A stretch of DNA of 45,762 nucleotides, from assembly GCA_029778615.1 (NCBI GenBank), contig JAKOPZ010000167.1:1-45762 (forward strand). The letters are read 5' to 3'. Below the pieces are notes generated by a model. That model had not been told where the DNA came from. It worked only from the letters and a program-made list of their open reading frames with translations, and ran no database searches. Each line of letters starts with the position of its first letter. Position 1 is the stretch's first letter. Source of the DNA: Chloroflexota bacterium (GTDB lineage: Bacteria; Chloroflexota; Anaerolineae; UBA4142; SHND01). A program made the translations under genes and the position numbers. Positions 16,442-22,890 of this stretch are shown here, piece by piece.

Positions 16442-16479
16442 ACGGGCGCCGAGAATTCTCGGCGCCCGTGTTTCTTTTT
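16442..16479 (+). terminator. Intrinsic terminator after secA
   Basis: A perfect palindrome with arms ACGGGCGCCGAGAA (16442-16455) and TTCTCGGCGCCCGT (16456-16469), followed by GTTTCTTTTTT. As RNA it forms a GC-rich hairpin with a T-tract. It separates secA from the DUF4058 gene. Confidence 0.9.
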
Positions 16480-16490
16480 TGGAGATCAAG

Positions 16491-17246
16491 ATGAAGTCAC
16501 CGTTTCCGGGGATGGACCCGTTTTTAGAAGACCCGAATATCGGGTCTGATTTCCATCACGAAATGCTTGGCGCGCTACGAACTGAAATCGCGCGTCTCGT
16601 GTCTCCAAACTTTTTTGTGCGCGTGGAAGAACGCGTCTATTTGACCGAACCCGATTTTACAAAGAGACAATTTTACGTACCCGATGTCGTGGTCATTAAA
16701 CCGCCTGCAAGTGTCGAACCCTTATTCGGTCCGGAAATCAAAAATCGTTATTTGGAAATCTTGGATGCGGGAAATCGTGAGGTCATCACGACAATTGAAT
16801 TGGTATCGCCCATCAACAAACGTCGCGGCGCACCGGGCTTTGATGATTTTTGGCGCAAGCGGAGCGAAATTTTTGAATCTCAAGTGCATTGGATTGAAAT
16901 TGATTTGCTGCGCGAAGGCAATCGCCCGGCACGGCTTGCAGGCAAAAGCGATTACTATGCGTTGCTCAAGCGCGGCGGACAGTGGGACAAGTTGGATGTT
17001 TGGTTTTTCAACCTCCGCGACAAAATGCCAACTATCGCCATTCCACTGCGTCCGCCATTTGACGATGTGCCACTTGATTTGCAAGCCGCGTTGGATGTGA
17101 CATATGAACGCGCGTATTACGCAGACAGTATTGATTACGCACAAGAACCGCCCGAACCCGCCTTGAACAATCAGGACACCGAATGGGTCCGCGAACATGT
17201 GCGCGCATGGCTCAACGCACGGCAAGAGAGTGCTGACAAATTATAA
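16491..17246 (+). CDS. DUF4058 family protein
   Basis: A 251-aa protein beginning MKSPFPGMDPFLEDP, the highly characteristic N-terminus of DUF4058. Family-typical segments follow: DFHHEMLGALRTEI, RVEERVYL, PDVVVIKPP, TTIELVSPINKR and FWRKRSEIFESQVHWIEIDLLREG. The IELVSPINK and IEIDLLR segments resemble the strand arrangement of PD-(D/E)XK nucleases such as the Uma2-like domain, but no nuclease activity is established. The family is common in cyanobacteria and Chloroflexota, often in many copies. ATG 16491 has GGAG upstream, within the distal part of the secA terminator region. Confidence 0.88.
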   Translation: MKSPFPGMDPFLEDPNIGSDFHHEMLGALRTEIARLVSPNFFVRVEERVYLTEPDFTKRQFYVPDVVVIKPPASVEPLFGPEIKNRYLEILDAGNREVITTIELVSPINKRRGAPGFDDFWRKRSEIFESQVHWIEIDLLREGNRPARLAGKSDYYALLKRGGQWDKLDVWFFNLRDKMPTIAIPLRPPFDDVPLDLQAALDVTYERAYYADSIDYAQEPPEPALNNQDTEWVREHVRAWLNARQESADKL

Positions 17247-17306
17247 AGCGCATAATCCAAATTCCCTTTCGTTCAAAAAATTCATTTTTGCAAGGAGGCA
17301 AACAAA

Positions 17307-17813
17307 ATGGCAGTCAAAACCAAAGCGACAGACAAAACAAAACCCGCCGCGAAAGCCAAAACCGTGACGAAACCAAAGGCGGCAACAAAACCCGCCGCGA
17401 AAAAATCCGCACAAGGTGACGGCACTCGAGAAAATCCGTGGAAATTGAAAACGCCAAGCGGCACATCGGAATACACAATGTATCGAGACGACACTCTCAC
17501 TCCGCCCGCAATCGTCTGCCAGGTCGGTTCGACGAAATTGATGTACGATGCGCGCGCGATTGACGATTTGCACGCGATGCTCAAGAAACATGGTGATTGG
17601 ATGCCGTTGGGCGCGGCGGACGAACAAAAACCTGCGGCGGAAGGAACCGTCGAAGCGTGGGGACGTTCAGCCAACAATCCCGTCGGCGGATGGTACGGTT
17701 TGAAAAAAGGATTGCGCGGACGATTCGGCATGTACATGCCGCCGCTGCTCGAAGCGTTGGGACTTGCAGAAGTGGAGCACAACGCGAAAAATAATCGAAT
17801 GCGCGCGAAGTAG
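17307..17813 (+). CDS. Hypothetical protein with Lys/Ala-rich basic tail
   Basis: A 168-aa protein in two parts. Residues 1-36 are almost only Lys, Ala, Thr and Pro (repeats such as KPAAKAK and KPKAATK), like the tails of histone-like or DNA-binding proteins. The rest is a compact conserved-looking domain with DGTRENPWKLKTPSG, VGSTKLMYDAR, LHAMLKKHGDWMPLGAADE, VEAWGRS and GGWYGLKKGLRGRFGMY, ending in VEHNAKNNRMRAK. I recognise this as a widespread uncharacterised bacterial family but cannot assign a function. A good ribosome site (AAGGAGG) precedes ATG 17307. The hairpin at 17823 follows the stop codon. A role in nucleic-acid binding is only an inference from the tail. Confidence 0.8.
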   Translation: MAVKTKATDKTKPAAKAKTVTKPKAATKPAAKKSAQGDGTRENPWKLKTPSGTSEYTMYRDDTLTPPAIVCQVGSTKLMYDARAIDDLHAMLKKHGDWMPLGAADEQKPAAEGTVEAWGRSANNPVGGWYGLKKGLRGRFGMYMPPLLEALGLAEVEHNAKNNRMRAK

Positions 17814-17822
17814 AAATTGACA

Positions 17823-17872
17823 GACCATTCGGGTTTCTTGCGATGAACTGCATCGCCAAAACCCGAATGGTC
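17823..17872. repeat. Two-step hairpin after the basic-tail gene
   Basis: Outer arms GACCATTCGGGTTT (17823-17836) and AAACCCGAATGGTC (17859-17872) are perfect complements. An inner stem GCGATG (17840-17845) and CATCGC (17851-17856) closes on AACTG. The inner piece closely resembles the first hairpin of the array at 25274-25290 (GCGATGC-ACT-GCATCGC). It can serve as terminator for the gene ending at 17813, although no T-run follows. Confidence 0.65.
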
Positions 17873-18029
17873 TCAAACTTACCTTCGCTACGATAGCAAC
17901 GTCGCGTTGAAAACTTTGTACGACCAAGTGCGCGACGAGAAAATCAAAACGAAAGCGTTGGCGTGGAATGAAACGGAGACGGATTTGAAATATCGGAAAA
18001 AGTATGCGGGAGTGTGGAGAGAAAAATAA
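17847..18029 (+). pseudogene. C-terminal gene remnant
   Basis: An open stretch of about 60 codons without a start codon ends at TAA 18027-18029. It reads like a real protein C-terminus: TYLRYDSNVALKTLYDQVRD, then KTKALAWNETETDLKYRKKY and AGVWREK. The beginning falls inside the hairpin at 17823-17872, as if the 5' part had been deleted at that element. I do not recognise the family. Codon use fits a once-coding sequence. Confidence 0.45.
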
Positions 18030-18090
18030 AGTCTACGCCGCGTACGGGTGATTGCCGTGTTGGCGCGCGCAAAGCAGATGTTGAGTGCCA

Positions 18091-18564
18091 ATGCGAATCC
18101 TGTTCGACGTATTCAACATGACATTAAACGAATACATTGTACGTTCTTTGGGAAAGACGCCTCAAGAACAAGCGATTAACTTTTTGGCAAAACCATTTGG
18201 GGCGCCAACCTTCACCGAGTTCTGGCAATACTGGAATCCGGTCTGGAGTTACTATCTGCGCTTTTACTGCTATCGCCCTTTGCGAAAATTTTTTTCGCGT
18301 GCGCCCGCCGCGCTGGCAACCTTCTTGGTTTGCGGATTGGCGCACGATTTACCGATTGGCGCGCTCGCGTATTTTTCCACCGGACGCCCTCCTCTTTTCA
18401 CCCTCACAGTTTTTTTCGCGTTGATTGGTGCGTTGATGCTTTTTACCGAAAAGATTCGCTTTCAGTTTGCGTTTGTGCCCGTTGGTTTCCGATGGGTTAT
18501 CCACGTTGCCGTTCTGGCGTTGTTTTTTCAGTTGGCTGTCTGGATGACTGCCCGTCAAGGTTGA
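18091..18564 (+). CDS. Small MBOAT-like membrane protein
   Basis: A protein of about 157 aa (148 if ATG 18118 is used) with three likely membrane helices. The segment FTEFWQYWNPVWSYYLRFYC, continuing YRPLRKFF, then LATFLVCGLAHDLPIGAL, matches the core of membrane-bound O-acyltransferases: FW..W, a basic loop, then a helix with the conserved His in GLAHD. Full MBOAT proteins such as AlgI or DltB have about 10 helices; this is only the central fragment plus two helices. It may be a minimal family member or the remnant of a larger gene. Gene debris lies on both sides. No acyl donor or acceptor gene is close. Confidence 0.6.
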   Translation: MRILFDVFNMTLNEYIVRSLGKTPQEQAINFLAKPFGAPTFTEFWQYWNPVWSYYLRFYCYRPLRKFFSRAPAALATFLVCGLAHDLPIGALAYFSTGRPPLFTLTVFFALIGALMLFTEKIRFQFAFVPVGFRWVIHVAVLALFFQLAVWMTARQG

Positions 18565-18646
18565 TACAATCGAAATACTCTGGCACGCAAGAGGGCGCAG
18601 AAAACTGAATCCTCCAAAACCTCTTATGCGCATGCTATAATCGCGT

Positions 18647-18817
18647 TTGTATCTCGAAAAATTGCTCAAGGCGCTCGCCGCGCGCAAATTACAGGATTAT
18701 CCGCTCGCGCACGAAATCAAAAAGACGGGAATTTCTTTGATGGATAATCGTCACGCACGCAAGAGAGTTCCCGTTCGGCGGCAAAAGCATATGCGAAAGA
18801 AAAACGGCGCAGGATGA
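18647..18817 (+). pseudogene. Short gene remnant behind an extended -10 box
   Basis: A 56-codon frame from TTG 18647 to TGA 18817. The translation begins LYLEKLLKALAARKLQDYPL and ends in a very basic stretch, NRHARKRVPVRRQKHMRKKN. TGCTATAAT at 18633-18641 is so close that the message would be leaderless. The N-terminal half looks like a normal helical protein and the C-terminal half is probably out-of-family sequence after a frameshift or deletion. Its stop codon lies in the terminator at 18807-18829. It could also be a genuine small basic protein. Confidence 0.35.
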
Positions 18818-18838
18818 ATTATCCTGCGCTCTTCATTT
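18807..18838. terminator. Bidirectional terminator
   Basis: GCGCAGGAT (18807-18815) and ATCCTGCGC (18821-18829) form a 9-bp stem around GAATT. On the plus strand it is followed by TCTTCATTTTTATT, and on the minus strand by CGTTTTTCTTT, so it can stop transcripts from both sides. It lies between two converging gene remnants. Confidence 0.75.
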
Positions 18839-18916
18839 TTATTCCTTCGTCACCGGAAACTGAATCTCCACTGTAATGTTTTGCAAATCGTTCCAGTCGA
18901 ATTTGTAATACACCAT
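18839..18916 (-). pseudogene. Minus-strand C-terminal gene remnant
   Basis: A 25-codon frame, MVYYKFDWNDLQNITVEIQF then PVTKE, ends at a stop codon just before the bidirectional terminator. The translation has the look of a real strand-rich C-terminus (DLQNITVEIQFPVTKE). A stop codon lies about 7 codons upstream in the same frame, so the rest of the gene is missing. The intact terminator beyond it supports a former gene on this strand. No family is recognised. Confidence 0.4.
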
Positions 18917-19030
18917 GCACAAACTGTTCGATGGTCAACATGTTGTCCTACCTGTGAAAATTTTCGATACGATTGTAATCCCTACCGTACCAATAGAGTC
19001 AAGACCCTGTTCGCAAAGATTTTGTGATAG

Positions 19031-19036
19031 TATAAT
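19031..19036 (+). promoter_or_regulatory. -10 box of a near-leaderless promoter
   Basis: A consensus TATAAT ends 7 bases before ATG 19044, so transcription should begin at or one base before the start codon. No ribosome site is present. A clear -35 box is not visible. Confidence 0.55.
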
Positions 19037-19043
19037 TTCGCCA

Positions 19044-19868
19044 ATGAACTTCACCTACCCCTCCGTCCTCGAACACGGACTCGAATCCGCCGCTGCCGTT
19101 CTCACACGCGGTTTTTCGGATTACTTTGTCCCCATCCAAATTTCCCCCGCCGGTTTTCTGACGATGGTGCGTCAAGACAGTGTGGACTTGGAATTGAGCC
19201 GCGTAATTTTGAATGATGACGAACCTGTTGGCGTGGCGCTCATCGCGCGGCGCGGCTGGACGAGTCGGCTCGCGGCAATGTCCATCGTTCCAGGCGCGCG
19301 TGGCAAAGGCATCGGCGCGCAGTGCGTAAATCAATTGCTGGATGACGCGCGCGCGCGCGGCGACCACGCCATGACGCTCGAAGTGATTGAACAAAACGCT
19401 CCGGCAGTGCGCTTGTACGAAAAATGCGGATTCAAAAAAATGCGGCGCTTGATTGGATTTTCAGAGCAGCCGAAAATTTCCGAAACGAATGTTGAATTGG
19501 AACAAGTGGATGTGCTTGACGTTGCGCGTCTGCTCATCGCGCACGGCAGCAGCGATTTACCGTGGCAGCTTTCCGGTGAATCGCTTGTGACGAATGGACC
19601 GCCGTTCGTCGCGTATCGCGCGGGCGCGTCGTACATCGCGTTATCGAATCCCGACGCGCCTGCCATCACCCTTCGCGCAATCGTCACATTGCCGAACGCG
19701 CGGCGACAAGGACATGCGACCCGCTTGCTGCGCGCGGTGATGGAAAATTATCCTCACAAGACATGGCGCGTGTCCGCGACCTTTCCCGAAGAATGGGGCG
19801 GGCTGTTTGAAAAAATCGGAATGCAGCGCGCAGCGTTGACGCAGTGGCAAATGACCGCGACGGTATGA
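19044..19868 (+). CDS. Double-GNAT acetyltransferase
   Basis: A 274-aa protein with two acetyltransferase folds in tandem. The first (about 1-150) has the full acetyl-CoA motif VPGARGKGIGAQCVNQLLDDARARG and the C-terminal NAPAVRLYEKCGFKKM. The second (about 155-274) keeps ARRQGHATRLLRAVMEN and a closing FEKIGM. Tandem GNATs such as mycothiol synthase often use one domain for catalysis and the other for structure; here the first domain looks the more complete. The substrate is unknown. ATG 19044 is fixed by the promoter position. It overlaps the next gene by ATGA, so both are translated together. Confidence 0.82.
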   Translation: MNFTYPSVLEHGLESAAAVLTRGFSDYFVPIQISPAGFLTMVRQDSVDLELSRVILNDDEPVGVALIARRGWTSRLAAMSIVPGARGKGIGAQCVNQLLDDARARGDHAMTLEVIEQNAPAVRLYEKCGFKKMRRLIGFSEQPKISETNVELEQVDVLDVARLLIAHGSSDLPWQLSGESLVTNGPPFVAYRAGASYIALSNPDAPAITLRAIVTLPNARRQGHATRLLRAVMENYPHKTWRVSATFPEEWGGLFEKIGMQRAALTQWQMTATV

Positions 19869-21061
19869 GCTGCCTTGCCTTTGGGAAAATTTTGCGCGCC
19901 GCCCTCGTTCTGGGATTGGTCTGGCTTGTCCTCGCGATGGGCACCTACTTGTTCCTCGCGCGCCCAAATGAAAATCGGTTTGATTTTTTTCCGCGTTGGT
20001 ACGGCGCGCGCGTCGCACTGCGCGGCATGAATCCGTACACCCCAGAAATTACACAGCAAATTCAAATCCAAATGTTCGGGCAGACGTTGACGCCCGAGCA
20101 AGACCAACATCGCTTCACCTACACCGCGCCCATCATGTGGCTCTTGCTTCCATTCTGGCTTGTGCCGTTTCCCCTCGCTATCAGTTTGTGGGGCGGTTTG
20201 CAGCTGTTGCTTTTGTTCGCGCTCCCCATCGTCGTGGGATTTATTCTCGATTGGCGTATTCCGCCATTGACGCTGTGTCTCGTTCTCGTCGCGACGATTC
20301 TTTTTTATCGCTACTCTATCAACGCGTACATCATTGGACAATTTATCCCGTTTCTCGCCGCGTGTTTCGTCGCCGCATGGTGGGGCTTGAGCGAGCGCCA
20401 TCACGTTATCACAACGCTCGCGCTGGTGCTGGCGCTCGTGCGTCCCGAAGTTGTCCTCGTGCCGCTGGCAACGCTCTTGCTTGCCGCGTGGTTCGACGGC
20501 GAACGCCGCGTTGTTTTGAGTTGGGGCGCCGTCGTGTTCGGTCTGTACGGATTGACGCGCGTTTGGATTGGCGCATGGGAACTTGATTTTTATCGCGGCA
20601 TTTCCGCGTACGAGAAATATTCTGCGGCGCGGTGGGTGCCAAGTTTTTTCAACCATCCTGCGCTCGCGCTATTGTTGGTCGCGCTGACACTGTTTTGGTT
20701 TGCGTGGATTTTTTTTGAAACGCGCGGCGCCGCGCGCGCCGAACGCATCGGCTGGATTCTTTCTGCCGCGCTCCTCACCGGGCTGATCGTCCTGCCGCAA
20801 ACGGCAAATTACGCGCTCATCATGGCGCTCGTTCCCGTTTATTTTTTGTTTTGGGCACACCGCCGACGCGTTGTGTTTTGGATTCCCTTGCTGCTTGTTT
20901 TGATTTCGCCGTGGATTTTTGCCTTGTTCGAACGCGAAATTTCAATCTGGGAACAGCTCTTTATTCCGCTGGCGCTCGGCGCACTGCTCACGCACGCGTG
21001 GTTCTTGTCAAGAAACGCGCGAAACTTGTACGAGGCAACCGCTGACGCGCGTGCGGCGTAA
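19865..21061 (+). CDS. GT87-like multi-pass membrane protein (DUF2029)
   Basis: A 398-aa integral membrane protein with about ten hydrophobic helices. The first helix is followed by an extracellular loop with DFFPRWYGARVALRGMNPYT, the arrangement of family 87 (DUF2029) mannosyltransferases, where an Asp in this loop is important. A further loop has RPEVVLVPLATLL, matching the RP-containing region of that family. It probably transfers a sugar from a polyprenyl-phosphate donor to a lipid or glycan on the outer face, but the substrate is unknown. The start overlaps the stop codon of the GNAT gene (ATGA). Confidence 0.75.
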   Translation: MSCLAFGKILRAALVLGLVWLVLAMGTYLFLARPNENRFDFFPRWYGARVALRGMNPYTPEITQQIQIQMFGQTLTPEQDQHRFTYTAPIMWLLLPFWLVPFPLAISLWGGLQLLLLFALPIVVGFILDWRIPPLTLCLVLVATILFYRYSINAYIIGQFIPFLAACFVAAWWGLSERHHVITTLALVLALVRPEVVLVPLATLLLAAWFDGERRVVLSWGAVVFGLYGLTRVWIGAWELDFYRGISAYEKYSAARWVPSFFNHPALALLLVALTLFWFAWIFFETRGAARAERIGWILSAALLTGLIVLPQTANYALIMALVPVYFLFWAHRRRVVFWIPLLLVLISPWIFALFEREISIWEQLFIPLALGALLTHAWFLSRNARNLYEATADARAA

Positions 21062-21083
21062 CAGATAGAAAAAAGGAATTCGT

Positions 21084-21902
21084 ATGCTGACGCAAATTCA
21101 AAACTATGCTCCCGCCGCCGCCGCCGATTGGCGCAGCATTGGCAGCGAAACGCGCGACGGGCTTGAAAACTCGCTGCTGCTCGCGCGCACTCCATTCGGC
21201 GTACAACGCGTCGCGGAAATGTTTCGTCCCGAGCACGGGGAAAATCTCGCGGCGATTTTGTTTGTCCACTGGTACGAACCCGAATCGCCCACGTCGAACC
21301 GTCATCAGTTCGAGCACGAAGCAAAAATTTTGGCGCAAGCAGGCGCGATGTGTTTGCTCGTCGAAACACTGTGGTCCGACATGGATTTTTTTCTCAAACG
21401 CACGCAAGCGGACGACGCGCGGAATTCGATTCAAGAAGCCGTGAACCTGCGCCGCGCGCTCGATTTTCTCTTGCAGCAAAACGGTGTGGACAAACAGCGC
21501 GTCGCGTATGTGGGACACGATTTCGGCGGCATGTACGGCGTCCTCATGGGGAGTGTGGATAAACGCCCGACGCATTACGTCGTCATGGCTGCCACGCCGC
21601 GTTTTCCCGATTGGTATTTGTATTTTCCAAAATTAGAAGGCGCCGCGCGCGCAGAATTTATTTCGCAGATGCAAGAACTTGACCCCATCACCCACATCGC
21701 CGAACTCGCGCCCGCGCCAATTCTTTTTCAATTCGCCACGCAGGACCGGCATGTCCCGCGCGAACGCGCGCAAGAATTTTTCGATACCGCGCGCGAACCG
21801 AAAGAATTGAAATGGTACGACGCGGGGCACGGGTTGAATGAGCACGCGACGCAAGACCGGATGGCATGGCTGCGCGAAAATCTAAAATTGAAAAAGGATT
21901 GA
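21084..21902 (+). CDS. Alpha/beta hydrolase with an Asp nucleophile
   Basis: A 272-aa alpha/beta hydrolase of the dienelactone hydrolase/prolyl oligopeptidase type. It has an N-terminal strand region, ILFVHWYEPES as the oxyanion-hole strand, and the nucleophile elbow VGHDFGG (Asp146). The charge-relay acid is probably Asp221 in ATQDRHVP and the histidine His249 in YDAGHGLNEHA. Most relatives have Ser or Cys at the elbow; Asp there is the hallmark of haloalkane dehalogenases and epoxide hydrolases, whose overall sequence differs. The reaction could therefore be a covalent ester-type hydrolysis of an epoxide or halide, or the activity may be altered. The gene follows the GT87-like gene after 22 bases, with AAAAGGAATT as ribosome site. 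Confidence 0.82.
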   Translation: MLTQIQNYAPAAAADWRSIGSETRDGLENSLLLARTPFGVQRVAEMFRPEHGENLAAILFVHWYEPESPTSNRHQFEHEAKILAQAGAMCLLVETLWSDMDFFLKRTQADDARNSIQEAVNLRRALDFLLQQNGVDKQRVAYVGHDFGGMYGVLMGSVDKRPTHYVVMAATPRFPDWYLYFPKLEGAARAEFISQMQELDPITHIAELAPAPILFQFATQDRHVPRERAQEFFDTAREPKELKWYDAGHGLNEHATQDRMAWLRENLKLKKD

Positions 21903-21964
21903 AACCCCCGCACCCGCGCGCGACGCATTCCCTATGCTGCTTTTTTTGCCGTCGCGCCGCGTTT

Positions 21965-21996
21965 GACGCGTCCCCCGCGTCTTGGGATTTTTTTTT
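21965..21996 (+). terminator. Candidate terminator after the hydrolase gene
   Basis: GACGCG (21965-21970) pairs with CGCGTC (21976-21981) around TCCCC, and a run of nine T lies at 21988-21996 after TTGGGA. The stem is short and the T-run offset, so strength is uncertain. Confidence 0.5.
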
Positions 21997-22010
21997 CAGA
22001 TAGAGTAAAA

Positions 22011-22049
22011 TGACAAGCCGCGCATGACTGGGTTGTGCGCGGCTTGTCA
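22011..22049. promoter_or_regulatory. Perfect inverted repeat just before the MBL gene
   Basis: TGACAAGCCGCGCA (22011-22024) and TGCGCGGCTTGTCA (22036-22049) are perfect complements around an 11-base centre. The element ends 4 bases before ATG 22054 and leaves no room for a ribosome site. TAAAAT at 22006-22011 could be a -10 box, which would put the start of transcription inside the left arm. It may be an operator, or a hairpin controlling translation. Confidence 0.5.
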
Positions 22050-22053
22050 CACT

Positions 22054-22890
22054 ATGCGACTGGGAAATATCGAACTGTTTGTCGTCAGCGACGGCTTTGT
22101 GCGCATGGACGGCGGCGGCATGTTTGGCGTGGTGCCGCGCGTGCTGTGGGAAAAATTGCTCCAGCCCGATGAATTCAATCGCGTCAAGACGGCGTTGAAT
22201 TGTCTGGTGATTGTCTCGCGCGAAAAAACAATTTTGGTGGACGCGGGGCTCGGCACAAAACTAACGACCAAACAAGAACAGAATTTTGCGCGCAAGGGCG
22301 GTTCCAAACTCTTGACCAATATGGCGCGCATTGGTTTTTTGCCCGCCGACATTGACCTCGTTATCAATACGCATTTACACGCCGACCACGCGGGCGGCAA
22401 TACGCGCCGCGATGGCACCGAAGTTATTCCCACCTTTCCCAATGCGGAATATTGGATTCAACGGCAAGAATTTCTTGACGCCTCCTTTCCCAACGAGCGC
22501 ACCAAAGCCACATACTTTCCCGACAATTTCATTCCCCTCGAGCGCGTCTGTCTGCTCAACGGCGATACACAAATCACCGAAGAAGTCCGCACCATCGTAA
22601 CGCCCGGGCACACGCGCGCGCATCAAGCCGTCATCATCGAATCGAAAGGCGAAAAGGCAATTTTTCTCGGCGATGTGGCAGGGCGCACTGTGTATCTGGA
22701 ACGACTCGCGTGGGTCCCCTCGTACGACCTCGAACCGATGGTGAGCATCGAAACGAAACGCCGCATTCGCGAGTGGGCGTACGAAGAAAATATTCTCCTC
22801 ATCTTTCAACACGACGCGGTGATGACGCTCGGACGTTTACGCAAAGACGGGAACGATTTCAAAGTGGAACGCGTCGCGACCGATTTATAA
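22054..22890 (+). CDS. MBL-fold metallo-hydrolase
   Basis: A 278-aa metallo-beta-lactamase-fold protein. The metal site THLHADHAGG (HxHxDH) is followed by TPGHTRAHQ, a later Asp in FLGDVAG and a C-terminal His in IFQHDAVM, giving a complete binuclear zinc site. The domain begins RLGNIELFVVSDGFVRMDGGGMFG, similar to quorum-quenching lactonase-like and related hydrolases (AHL-lactonase/YtnP group). The substrate cannot be fixed from sequence. ATG 22054 is preferred over an in-frame start at 22024, which lies inside the hairpin. Its stop codon overlaps the stop codon of the converging gene on the other strand (TTATAA). Confidence 0.85.
   Translation: MRLGNIELFVVSDGFVRMDGGGMFGVVPRVLWEKLLQPDEFNRVKTALNCLVIVSREKTILVDAGLGTKLTTKQEQNFARKGGSKLLTNMARIGFLPADIDLVINTHLHADHAGGNTRRDGTEVIPTFPNAEYWIQRQEFLDASFPNERTKATYFPDNFIPLERVCLLNGDTQITEEVRTIVTPGHTRAHQAVIIESKGEKAIFLGDVAGRTVYLERLAWVPSYDLEPMVSIETKRRIREWAYEENILLIFQHDAVMTLGRLRKDGNDFKVERVATDL

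Larger units (their letters stand above)
18565..19043. other. Decayed intergenic region
   Basis: Almost 480 bases without an intact gene. It holds a plus-strand remnant behind an extended -10 box (18633-18641), a bidirectional terminator (18807-18829), a minus-strand C-terminal remnant (18839-18916), and the promoter of the GNAT gene (19031). The rest shows no recognisable content. Confidence 0.6.

Noticed and set aside
19754-20656. 300-codon minus-strand frame opposite the GT87-like gene
   Set aside because: The translation is charged and repetitive, typical of an antisense shadow of a membrane protein gene.
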